17,471 nucleotides of DNA from JBEKVE01 sp049514335 (lineage in GTDB: Bacteria > Actinomycetota > Acidimicrobiia > Acidimicrobiales > UBA8190). Where the stretch lies: assembly GCA_049514335.1 (NCBI GenBank), contig JBEKVE010000054.1, forward strand, positions 1 through 17,471, in the 5' to 3' direction. This document shows, piece after piece, positions 7,463-14,230 of this stretch (the stretch's first letter is position 1; every line of letters begins with the position of its first letter). The notes beneath the pieces are model-generated. The model was not told where the DNA came from. It did not search any database and saw only the letters and a list, made by a program, of their open reading frames with translations. The translations under genes and the position numbers were made by a program.

Positions 7463-9045
7463 GCCCCAGGCCCGGCTTCGTGCTCGAGGTCGACCGTTCC
7501 ACCCCGCCCACGCTGTTCTGGCACGGGGAGGGCTACCGCCTGGAGCGGCTGCCCACCGGCAGCCGCGTCCTGTACGCCCCCGAGCCGGTCGACGCCCTCG
7601 CCGATCCGGTGGGTGCCATCCGCCACGCCCTCGCCCATCCCCTCGGGGACAGCGCGCCCCTGGCGTCACTGCTGCGGCCGGGCATGAAGCTCACCATCGC
7701 CTTCGACGACATCTCGCTGCCCCTTCCCCCCATGCGCAGCCCCGACACCCGCCAGCTGGTCATCGAGCAGGTCCTCGACCTCGCCGCCGAGGCGGGTGTG
7801 GACGACGTGGTCCTCATCGCCGCCCTGGCCCTGCACCGCCGCATGACCGACGCCGAGCTGCGCCACGCCCTCGGTGATCGCGTCTTCGACGCCTTCGCCC
7901 CCCACGGCCTGCTGCAGCAGCACGACGCCGAGGACCCCGACGCCCTCGTGCACCTGGGGCTCACCGACCAGGGCGAGGACGTCGAGATCAACAAGCGGGC
8001 CGCCACCTCCAACCTCCTCGTGTACGTGAACATCAACCTGGTGGCCATGGACGGCGGCCACAAGTCGGTGGCCACGGGGCTGGCGAGCTACCGGAGCCTT
8101 CGTCACCACCACAACGCCAAGACCATGGCCCACAGCCGGTCCTTCATGGACCAGCACCGCTCCGAGCTGCACTCCTCGAACTGGCGCATGGGGCGCCTGA
8201 TCGCGGCAGCGGGCGTGAAGGTCTTCCAGATCGAGACCACCTTGAACACCGACACCTTCCCCGAGCAGTTCCGCTTCCTGCAGCGGCGCGAGTGGGAGTG
8301 GACGGCGCGCGACAGAGCCGCCTTCGTGGCGTCGTCCAAGGCCCTCGCGGCCACCCCGGCCCGCCTGGCCCGACCGATCTTCCACTCCATCCGTTCGCCG
8401 CACCGCATGAGCTCGGTGCAGGCCGGCGAGGTGGAGGCGGTCCACGACCGCACCACCGAGCACGTCTACGCCCAGCAGCGCCTGGAGGTGCAGGGCCAGA
8501 CCGACGTCCTCACCATGGGCCTCCCCTACATCTGCCCCTACAACGTGAACTCGATCATGAACCCGATCCTGGTGGCGTGTCTCGGGCTCGGTTACTTCTT
8601 CAACATGTACCGGGGCAAGCCCATCGTGCGCGAGGGCGGTGTGGTCATCATGAGCCACCCCACGCCGTGGGCCTTCCACCCCGGGCACCACCCGAGCTAC
8701 ATCGACTTCTTCGAGCAGGTGCTGGCGGAGACGACAGACCCCGTCGCCATCGGCAAGTACGAGGAGTCCTTCGCCACCGACCCGTGGTACGTGCATCTCT
8801 ACCGCACCGGCCACGCATACCACGGGGTGCATCCCTTCTACATGTGGTACTGGTGCGCGCACGCACTCGAGCACGTGGGCGCCGTCATCATCGTGGGCGG
8901 CGACCGGGCCGCGGTGCGGCGCCTCGGCTTCAAGCCGGCGTCGACCATGGCCGACGCCCTCGAGATGGCGGCCGACGTCGTCGGGCCGGACCCGAGCATC
9001 ACCCACCTGCACTCGCCTCCGCTGCTCATGGCCGACGTGCAATGA
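7459..9045 (+). CDS. LarA-like (DUF2088) lactate racemase-family protein, long form
   Basis: A 528-residue protein starting at ATG 7459, which overlaps the dehydrogenase stop. The N-terminal half resembles LarA, the lactate racemase that carries a nickel-pincer nucleotide on a lysine: TIAFDDISLPLPP (79-91) where LarA has its D.TRP segment, LALHRRMTDAEL with His126 matching the catalytic-His motif, LQQHDAEDP with His155, and VEINKRAATSNLLVYVNIN with Lys179. GGHKSVATG (199-207) fits the LarA GG.K.. loop. LarA itself is about 424 residues. Here a C-terminal half rich in His, Tyr and Trp (about 393-470, with FHPGHHPSY, GHAYHGVHPFYMWYW) has no LarA motif I know. No cofactor genes (larB, larC, larE) are in the window. 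A racemase or epimerase of a 2-hydroxyacyl-type substrate is plausible; the reaction is unknown. Confidence 0.8.
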   Translation: MSPRPGFVLEVDRSTPPTLFWHGEGYRLERLPTGSRVLYAPEPVDALADPVGAIRHALAHPLGDSAPLASLLRPGMKLTIAFDDISLPLPPMRSPDTRQLVIEQVLDLAAEAGVDDVVLIAALALHRRMTDAELRHALGDRVFDAFAPHGLLQQHDAEDPDALVHLGLTDQGEDVEINKRAATSNLLVYVNINLVAMDGGHKSVATGLASYRSLRHHHNAKTMAHSRSFMDQHRSELHSSNWRMGRLIAAAGVKVFQIETTLNTDTFPEQFRFLQRREWEWTARDRAAFVASSKALAATPARLARPIFHSIRSPHRMSSVQAGEVEAVHDRTTEHVYAQQRLEVQGQTDVLTMGLPYICPYNVNSIMNPILVACLGLGYFFNMYRGKPIVREGGVVIMSHPTPWAFHPGHHPSYIDFFEQVLAETTDPVAIGKYEESFATDPWYVHLYRTGHAYHGVHPFYMWYWCAHALEHVGAVIIVGGDRAAVRRLGFKPASTMADALEMAADVVGPDPSITHLHSPPLLMADVQ

Positions 9046-9058
9046 GCGCCGCCTCGCC

Positions 9059-9064
9059 AAGGAG
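9059..9064 (+). promoter_or_regulatory. Shine-Dalgarno AAGGAG for the PlsC gene
   Basis: AAGGAG lies 6 nt before GTG 9071, the best ribosome-binding site in this operon. It supports GTG 9071 as the acyltransferase start. It also falls inside a 10-codon reading frame (ATG 9042 to TGA 9074) that overlaps the LarA-like stop at one end and this GTG at the other. Confidence 0.75.
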
Positions 9065-9070
9065 CACGCC

Positions 9071-10006
9071 GTGAGCGCGCTGGAGCGGGCGCTCGGCCGC
9101 GCCCGGCGGCTCCGCCCCACGGGGCTCCCCTGGGCCGCCCCCGACTGGCCCGTCTCGGTGCCCCGCCCCGCCCCCGAGCGCCACCTCGGGATCGACTACG
9201 ACTCCGAGTGGAGCCGGCGCTACCCCGCCCGGCTGGTGCGCGCCGTCGTCCTCGACAACCTGACGCGGCCGTTCATCCACGCCGTGGCCTCTCCCGAGGT
9301 GCGCGGCGCCGAGGTGCTCGAGCTGGTGGAGGCACCGGCCATCTACGTCGCCAACCACGCCAGCCACGTCGACACGCCGCTCCTGCTGTCGTTGCTCCCG
9401 TCCCCCGTGCGCCACCGCACCGTGGTGGCGGCGGCGGCCGACCACTTCTTCGACCGTCGCTGGAAGGCCCATCTGTGGGCGCTGCTGCTCAACGCCGTCC
9501 CCATCGAGCGCCACCGCGTCAACCGGCGATCGGCAGAGAGCGCGGCCGAGCTCGTGCGCGAGGGATGGAACCTCGTCATCTACCCCGAGGGCGGGCGCAC
9601 CCACGACGGGTGGTTCCAGGCCATGCGGGGAGGTGCGGCCTACCTGGCCACCCGCACAGGGCGTCCGGTGGTGCCGGTGCACATAGACGGCACCTACCGC
9701 ATCCTCCCCCGCGGCGGCGACCGCCTGCGGCGCAGTCCCACCCGTGTCACGTTCGGATCGCCGCTCGTGGCGGCCGAGGGCGAGGCTGCCCGCAGGTTCG
9801 AAGCCCGGATCGACGCCGCCCTGGCGATGCTGGCCGACGAGACCCGCAGCGACTGGTGGTCGGCACGGCGCCGTGCCGCGGCGGGCGACACCCCGTCGGC
9901 GCGGGGCCCCGACGCCGCCCCGTGGCGCCGGGCCTGGGCGCTCGGACCGGCGCCCGACGAGGAGAGCGGCACCGAGCCCGGGCGCTGGGCCCTCGCCGAC
10001 GACTGA
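9071..10006 (+). CDS. PlsC-type 1-acyl-glycerophosphate acyltransferase family protein
   Basis: A 311-residue acyltransferase of the PlsC/LPLAT family, which transfers acyl groups from acyl-CoA or acyl-ACP to a hydroxyl, classically of lysophosphatidate. The motifs appear in order: NHASHVD with His96 and Asp101 (HX4D catalytic dyad), VPIERH (about 143-148, motif II), and YPEGGRTHDG (171-180, motif III). PVVPVHIDGTY (about 199-209) is motif IV. There is no clear N-terminal membrane helix; WxxRYPARLVRAVVLDNL may be an interfacial helix. The C-terminal 60 residues are Arg/Ala-rich and probably disordered. Last gene of the TetR-flanked operon, 25 nt after the LarA-like gene and followed by a hairpin. 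The acceptor may be a product of the upstream reductase/dehydrogenase rather than ordinary lysophosphatidate; this is inference. Confidence 0.92.
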   Translation: MSALERALGRARRLRPTGLPWAAPDWPVSVPRPAPERHLGIDYDSEWSRRYPARLVRAVVLDNLTRPFIHAVASPEVRGAEVLELVEAPAIYVANHASHVDTPLLLSLLPSPVRHRTVVAAAADHFFDRRWKAHLWALLLNAVPIERHRVNRRSAESAAELVREGWNLVIYPEGGRTHDGWFQAMRGGAAYLATRTGRPVVPVHIDGTYRILPRGGDRLRRSPTRVTFGSPLVAAEGEAARRFEARIDAALAMLADETRSDWWSARRRAAAGDTPSARGPDAAPWRRAWALGPAPDEESGTEPGRWALADD

Positions 10007-10190
10007 GGCGCCGTCTCCCACCACGGGACCCGCCCGCCCGCCGGCCGGTGGCACCGCACCACGGCTGCACGGGGGCGAAATGAGTCGCATGACCCAATGC
10101 GTTGCGGGGCCTGCGTGAGTACGGTGGAATCATCGCCTGGCGCGGGCACGACGCACCTACGCAGACGACAGGGAGCATTTTCGCTGGGGC

Positions 10191-10228
10191 CGAGGCACCC
10201 GCTTCTGGGGGGGTTGCCGGGTGCCTCG
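10191..10228. terminator. Hairpin terminator between convergent operons
   Basis: CGAGGCACCC (10191-10200) and GGGTGCCTCG (10219-10228) form a perfect 10-bp stem around an 18-nt G-rich loop. It lies between the PlsC stop (10006) and the MurT-GatD stop (10246), so it can serve both convergent units. No U-tract follows on either strand, which is common in high-GC actinobacteria. The rest of 10007-10245 shows no gene or RNA that I can support. Confidence 0.7.
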
Positions 10229-10245
10229 CTCCAGTGCCCTGAGCC

Positions 10246-12474
10246 TCAGGCCCCCCGCACCCGCACGAGGCCCCGCACCCGGCGCCACCGTTCGGTGACC
10301 GACCCCGGCCCGGCCGACCGCTGCTGTCCGCCGCGCAGCGCCGCCAGCCGCTCGGCCCGCAGCGCCGCCTCCTCCTCGTCGTCCACCGGGTCCGGAGCCG
10401 CTCCGAGCACAAGCGCCAGGAGCAGGTCGGCCAGAGCGGGATTGCGGGCCAGGACCGGGCCGTGCATGTAGGTGCCGAGGACCTTCCCCCAACGCGCACC
10501 TTCCGTGCCGTCGCCGCCGCCGTTTCCCACCCCGGTCAGGACCCGGGCCAAGGGCACCACGCCGGCGCCGAGCCTCGTGACGGCGCCGTGGTTCTCGAAG
10601 CCGGTCAGTACCGGCAGCGTCACCGGATCGGGGCTCGCCGTCCCGGCGTCGGATCCTCCGACAGGGGCGGCGGCCAGCTCCCCCACCGCACGGGCCCCGG
10701 CACCGCGCACCGCGTCCACGTCGAGCAGGCCCACCCCCGCGTGCGGCCGGCCGTCGGCGCCGGGGAAGCTGCGGCCGATCACCTGGTAGCCGGCGCACAC
10801 AGCCAGCACCACGGCACCGCCATCGACGGCGCCGGCCAGCACCCCGTCGCGCAGCCGCTCCGCCGACTGCACCTGGGGACCGTCCTCCCCACCGCCGAGG
10901 AGGTAGACGTCGCCACCGGCGGGCAGCGCCACGTCGGAGGGGGCGAGCACGAGCTCCACCGGGATGTTCCGCCACGCCGCCCGGTCCGCCAGCACCAATC
11001 CGTTGCCGCCGTCGCCGTAGGTGCCGAGCAGGTCGGGATGCACCACCACCACCCGCAGCGCCGAAGCCCCGGCGGCGGCGGGGCGTCGCGGCCCCTGCTG
11101 CTTCCCCTGACCCTGGGGCTCGACCGGCTGGGGCTCGACCGGCTGGGGCTCGACCGGCTGGGGCTGGACCGATTGCGGGGCGACGGCCGGGCGTAGGGCG
11201 GGGCGCGCACCGGCGTGTGCCAACCGGCGGCGCATGTGCTGGAAGGCGGTGTAGTTGCCCACGTACTCGACGGCACCGGGGCCGGCTGCGTCCAACGCGT
11301 CGAGGTCATCGCCCACCGTGCGGTGGGTCACGCCGGCATGACGCAACCGCACGGCGAGGTCGAGGCGCCGCTCCCCCGTCGCCACCACCAACCGTCCGGC
11401 GAGACGCTCGAAGGGCACGTCCCACAACCACGACGGGTCGTGACCGTCGGCGGTGCGGGCGTTGATCCCCACCACCACCGGACCCGTCCCGCCCTGGAGC
11501 ATGTCGAGCAGCTCGGTCCACCCCGCCGGGTTCTTGGCCAAGAGGAGGCGGACCGACATGTCGCGGTGGACCAGGGTGGCGAACCTGCCCTCGACGTCGC
11601 CCACCGGCGCCATGGCCCCCAGGGCGTCGGCCTCGTCCACCCCGAGGGCGGCGGCGGCCACCGCCGCCATGGCGGCGTTGGCGCGGTTGCACCGTCCCGG
11701 CAGGGCCAGGCGGATGTCGAGGTGGCGTCCGTCACCGGTCACGAGCGTGTCGCCCTCGAGCGACGCGTCGGGACGAGGACGGTGGAACCCGCACGGACAG
11801 TGCCAATCGTCGCCGGGCCCGAAGGTGATGTGGCCCTCGCACGCCGGGCACCCCACCGCGTCCAGATGCCAGAGCTGACCGGCCGCCACCCACACCACGC
11901 GCCACGACTCCTGGGCACCCCACACCACGAGCGGGTCGTCGGCGTTGGCGACCACCACGGTGCCCGTGGCCGACGCCAGGGCCCGGCGCCAGCGTCCCGC
12001 CACCATGCGGACCTCGCTCACCCGGTCGAGCTGGTCGCGCGACAGGTTGAGCAACGCCACCACCCGGGGGTGCACCGCTGCCACCACCGCCTCCAGGTAG
12101 CCCTCGTCGACCTCGAGCGCGGCCGGGGCCCCTGGCGGCGAAGCGGCCAGAGCGGCGGCCACGCCGGCGGGCAGGTTGGCGCCGGCGGCCGACGTCGCCA
12201 CCGCCCCGGGCCCGCCCAGTGCGGCGGCCAGCAACCGGGTGGTGGTGGTCTTGCCGTTGGTGCCGGTGACGAGGCCGACGGCGCGCCCCGCGGCCAGCGT
12301 GGCCAGGAGGTCGGGGGCGATGGCGAGCCCGAGCCGCCCGCCGATCACCGAACCGCCGCCGAGGCCGAGGCGCCGTGAAACGGCGTTGAGCGCCACCGAG
12401 GCCCGCGCCGCCCACCGGGCCCGGGGAGGCAGGGCGGTGCCGGCTGGGGGCGGGCCGTCGGGCCGCGCTGTCAC
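10246..12474 (-). CDS. murT-gatD: MurT-GatD fusion, lipid II isoglutaminyl synthase in one chain
   Basis: A 742-residue fusion of the two subunits that amidate the D-Glu of the peptidoglycan stem peptide to D-isoglutamine on lipid II. MurT part: Mur-ligase P-loop GTNGKTTTT (71-79), EVDEGYL (121-127), LLNLSRDQLDR (141-151), zinc-ribbon cysteines Cys209, Cys212, Cys226 and Cys228, and a C-terminal DUF1727 region with DPSWLWDVPFE (346-356). A Pro/Gln-rich repeat linker (about 425-470) leads to the GatD class I glutaminase: LLGGGEDGPQ (525-534), nucleophile Cys560 in AVCAGYQ, ENHG (627-630) and His671 in YMHGP. Start GTG 12474 overlaps the upstream TGA. The frame is open for a further 313 codons upstream, but that part lies wholly inside the HAD-PlsC gene. 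Usually murT and gatD are separate adjacent genes. Confidence 0.93.
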   Translation of the reverse strand: MTARPDGPPPAGTALPPRARWAARASVALNAVSRRLGLGGGSVIGGRLGLAIAPDLLATLAAGRAVGLVTGTNGKTTTTRLLAAALGGPGAVATSAAGANLPAGVAAALAASPPGAPAALEVDEGYLEAVVAAVHPRVVALLNLSRDQLDRVSEVRMVAGRWRRALASATGTVVVANADDPLVVWGAQESWRVVWVAAGQLWHLDAVGCPACEGHITFGPGDDWHCPCGFHRPRPDASLEGDTLVTGDGRHLDIRLALPGRCNRANAAMAAVAAAALGVDEADALGAMAPVGDVEGRFATLVHRDMSVRLLLAKNPAGWTELLDMLQGGTGPVVVGINARTADGHDPSWLWDVPFERLAGRLVVATGERRLDLAVRLRHAGVTHRTVGDDLDALDAAGPGAVEYVGNYTAFQHMRRRLAHAGARPALRPAVAPQSVQPQPVEPQPVEPQPVEPQGQGKQQGPRRPAAAGASALRVVVVHPDLLGTYGDGGNGLVLADRAAWRNIPVELVLAPSDVALPAGGDVYLLGGGEDGPQVQSAERLRDGVLAGAVDGGAVVLAVCAGYQVIGRSFPGADGRPHAGVGLLDVDAVRGAGARAVGELAAAPVGGSDAGTASPDPVTLPVLTGFENHGAVTRLGAGVVPLARVLTGVGNGGGDGTEGARWGKVLGTYMHGPVLARNPALADLLLALVLGAAPDPVDDEEEAALRAERLAALRGGQQRSAGPGSVTERWRRVRGLVRVRGA
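11113..11172 (-). repeat. 15-bp in-frame tandem repeat encoding the PVEPQ linker
   Basis: Three identical units (+ strand CTGGGGCTCGACCGG, starting at 11113, 11128 and 11143) and one diverged unit (11158-11172). On the coding strand they give SVQPQ followed by three PVEPQ pentapeptides (residues 435-454), an extended Pro/Gln/Glu linker between MurT and GatD. Identity at the nucleotide level implies recent expansion. Confidence 0.9.
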
Positions 12475-13934
12475 GTGGCGGAGTGGGGCGCGCCGCCGTG
12501 GTCGGGAGGGAAGGTGCGAGCCAGTTCCTGCGCCGTGGGCGTGTGGGGACGCTGGGACTCCGCCGGGAGCTGGTCCACGATGGCGGCCATGATCGCCTCG
12601 GTGTCGGCGGTGACATCGGACAGCCCGAGGTGCACCGGCCGGCCCACCCGCACCCGCACCGCCGGAGGTCGCAGCACGTTGGTGATGTCGGGAAGGCGCG
12701 ACGAGCGCGGCCACACCGCCTCGGTGCCCCACAGCCCCACCGGGATCACCGCCGCTCCCGTCATCGCCGCCAGGCGCGCCGTGCCGGACTTGCCGTGCAG
12801 CACGGGGTCGAAGAAGGCCCGGCCACGCGGGATCGTCCCCTGGGGCAGCACCAGCACGACCTCGCCCGCCTCGAGGGCGCGTCGCGCCTCGCGCAGCGGG
12901 GCGTCGGAGCGCGAGCCGCGGTCCACGGGAATGCCGCCGAGGGCGCGCGCCACCGAGCCGACCACGGGGGCGTCGAACAACTCGCGCTTGCCGAGGAAGC
13001 GCACCGGTCGCCCGAGCCGGGCGGCCACGATGGCGAGCGCCGCCACGTCGAAGTAGCTGCGATGGTTGGCAGCGAGGATGACCGGCCCGCGTCCGGGGAT
13101 GCGCGACACCCCGTCGATGTCGAAGCGCGCATAGGGGAACAGCGCCGGACGGACGACGGGACGCAGCATGTCGTAGGGCTCCAGGCCCCCCACCTTGGGC
13201 ACGCCTCGGGGCTTGTCCCAGTGCTCGACGGGCCAGCGCCGCACGCGGGCCACGGCGTTGAGCCGGCGGTCGGGGTTCACGGCGTGGGGCTTGCCCACGG
13301 CGTTCAACAGCGGCAGGTCGAACACGCTGTCGGAGTAGGCGTGGCTCCGAGCCAGGTCGACGCGCGTCTCGCCCGCCCAGCGCCGCACGGCCGCCAGCTT
13401 GCCCGTGGACCACACGAAGTCACCGTCGATGCCGCCCGTGTAGCGGCCCTCGGCGCGTGCGTAGCGCGTGGCGAGGACGTGGTCGAAGCCGAGAAGGGTG
13501 GCGAAGGGCGTGATGAGGTCGACGGGGGTGGTGGTGGCGAGCACGAGCACGTGGCCCTCGTCGCGGTGGGCAGCGAGCACGCCGGGCGCGTAGGGCTGCA
13601 CCAGCTCGGCCAGCTCGGGCGCGGCCAGCTCTCCCGCCCGGCACACCGACTCGACGTCCCAGCCGCGTACGAAGTTCGGCGCCAGGCGCACCATGGCCAT
13701 GAAGGCGAGGCTCTCGCCCATGAGGTCGTACAGACCGTAGAAGAGGCGCTCACCGGGCAGTGAACGGCGCCCGTCGAAGAGGCCTTCGGCGTGCATGGCG
13801 GCACTCAGGACGAGCCCGCTGGCGCCGCGCAGCAGGGTGCGGTCGAGGTCCACGAACACCGCCGCCCGGGACGGCACGAGCGTGTCGACGCCCGATCCGT
13901 TGGTGTGGCTCTTGGGGGGCCGGGCCGTCACCAT
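12471..13934 (-). CDS. HAD-IB phosphatase / PlsC acyltransferase fusion
   Basis: A 487-residue two-domain protein with the architecture of mycobacterial Rv2483c-type PlsC. The N-terminal HAD-IB domain is complete: VDLDRTLL (Asp29, Asp31), LATTTP (Thr134-136), Lys179 in STGKLAAVRR, and AYSDSVFDLPLL (Asp202, Asp206). It ends with WPVEHWDKPRG, nearly the same tail as the HAD domain of the reductase fusion at 3696-6188. The acyltransferase domain has NHRSYFD (His291, Asp296), IPVDRG (335-340) and LPQGTIPRG (363-371), where Gln replaces the Glu of the usual PEGTRS. In an otherwise intact domain this looks like a subfamily trait. Start ATG 13934 has no evident Shine-Dalgarno. GTGA coupling to murT-gatD suggests co-expression of phospholipid acylation and wall amidation. 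Confidence 0.92.
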   Translation of the reverse strand: MVTARPPKSHTNGSGVDTLVPSRAAVFVDLDRTLLRGASGLVLSAAMHAEGLFDGRRSLPGERLFYGLYDLMGESLAFMAMVRLAPNFVRGWDVESVCRAGELAAPELAELVQPYAPGVLAAHRDEGHVLVLATTTPVDLITPFATLLGFDHVLATRYARAEGRYTGGIDGDFVWSTGKLAAVRRWAGETRVDLARSHAYSDSVFDLPLLNAVGKPHAVNPDRRLNAVARVRRWPVEHWDKPRGVPKVGGLEPYDMLRPVVRPALFPYARFDIDGVSRIPGRGPVILAANHRSYFDVAALAIVAARLGRPVRFLGKRELFDAPVVGSVARALGGIPVDRGSRSDAPLREARRALEAGEVVLVLPQGTIPRGRAFFDPVLHGKSGTARLAAMTGAAVIPVGLWGTEAVWPRSSRLPDITNVLRPPAVRVRVGRPVHLGLSDVTADTEAIMAAIVDQLPAESQRPHTPTAQELARTFPPDHGGAPHSAT

Positions 13935-14079
13935 GGCTGGGACGGGGTCACGACCGTTGACGCGACGTCGTCATGGCGCAGACGATACCGCCGCCCACCG
14001 GGCCCGCGGCCGGATCGCGCCGCCCAAGAACCCGCCCGCGCCCAGAACGGAGCCCGGATCGAAACGGGGCCCGGACGCG

Positions 14080-14112
14080 GCAAAGGGACCGGAGGGGGAC
14101 CGGTCCCTTTGC
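14080..14112. repeat. Strong hairpin 1 (13-bp perfect stem)
   Basis: GCAAAGGGACCGG at 14080-14092 pairs perfectly with CCGGTCCCTTTGC at 14100-14112 around a 7-nt purine loop on the + strand. It lies between divergent genes, so it does not end a visible gene. It would sit in the 5' leader of the HAD-PlsC mRNA on the minus strand. No U-tract follows on either strand. Confidence 0.8.
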
Positions 14113-14121
14113 ACCGACTCG

Positions 14122-14153
14122 ACAGGAACGGAGGGGGGGCGTCCGGTTCCTGT
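14122..14153. repeat. Strong hairpin 2, similar to hairpin 1
   Basis: ACAGGAAC (14122-14129) pairs with GTTCCTGT (14146-14153). After a one-base bulge (G14145), GGA (14130-14132) pairs with TCC (14142-14144), closing a 9-nt G-rich loop. It begins 9 nt after hairpin 1 and shares its pattern (GGRAC..GGAGGGGG..CCGGTYCC), suggesting a duplicated element. Confidence 0.75.
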
Positions 14154-14200
14154 GGTCTCTTCGACCATTGTGAAGCATCGCACGTGATCAGTCAAACAGC

Positions 14201-14218
14201 TATTACAGATCCGTAGTA
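14201..14218. promoter_or_regulatory. Candidate LysR operator overlapping the lysR -10 region
   Basis: TATTACAGATCCGTAGTA is an imperfect 18-bp palindrome with seven of nine pairs matched. It contains a T-N11-A core (T14203, A14215), the LysR-family box. It overlaps TAGTAT (14214-14219), a good -10 hexamer about 12 nt before the lysR ATG. Binding here would suit autoregulation of lysR and control of the divergent operon. Confidence 0.45.
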
Positions 14219-14230
14219 TCATCAAAAGCG

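Larger units (their letters stand above)
13935..14230. other. Divergent intergenic region with structured leader
   Basis: This 296-bp gap between the HAD-PlsC gene and the LysR gene holds no gene I can support. The LysR-proximal third is much more AT-rich than anything else in the window. It contains two tandem hairpins, a possible minus-strand promoter (TTGACT at 14195-14190, 17-nt spacer, CACAAT at 14172-14167), and an imperfect palindrome beside the LysR start. If that promoter is real, the HAD-PlsC mRNA carries a leader of about 225 nt containing both hairpins. Confidence 0.55.

Noticed and set aside
7666..9120. Long minus-strand frame opposite the LarA-like gene, and similar long frames at 2804-4489, 5963-7669 and 12483-13763
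   Set aside because: All are antisense or out-of-frame shadows of genes with recognised motifs. None has a family motif of its own.
10086..10101. CGCAT/ATGCG inverted repeat after the PlsC gene
   Set aside because: A 5-bp stem is too weak to support a call, and the much stronger hairpin at 10191-10228 explains termination.
10007..10245. Possible tRNA or small gene in the gap after PlsC
   Set aside because: No cloverleaf, CCA-type acceptor stem or frame with recognisable protein features is visible.
12475..13413. N-terminal extension of MurT-GatD by 313 codons
   Set aside because: It lies entirely inside the HAD-PlsC gene in another frame and has low-complexity Arg/Ala/Gly composition. GTG 12474 in a GTGA overlap gives the normal MurT N-terminus.
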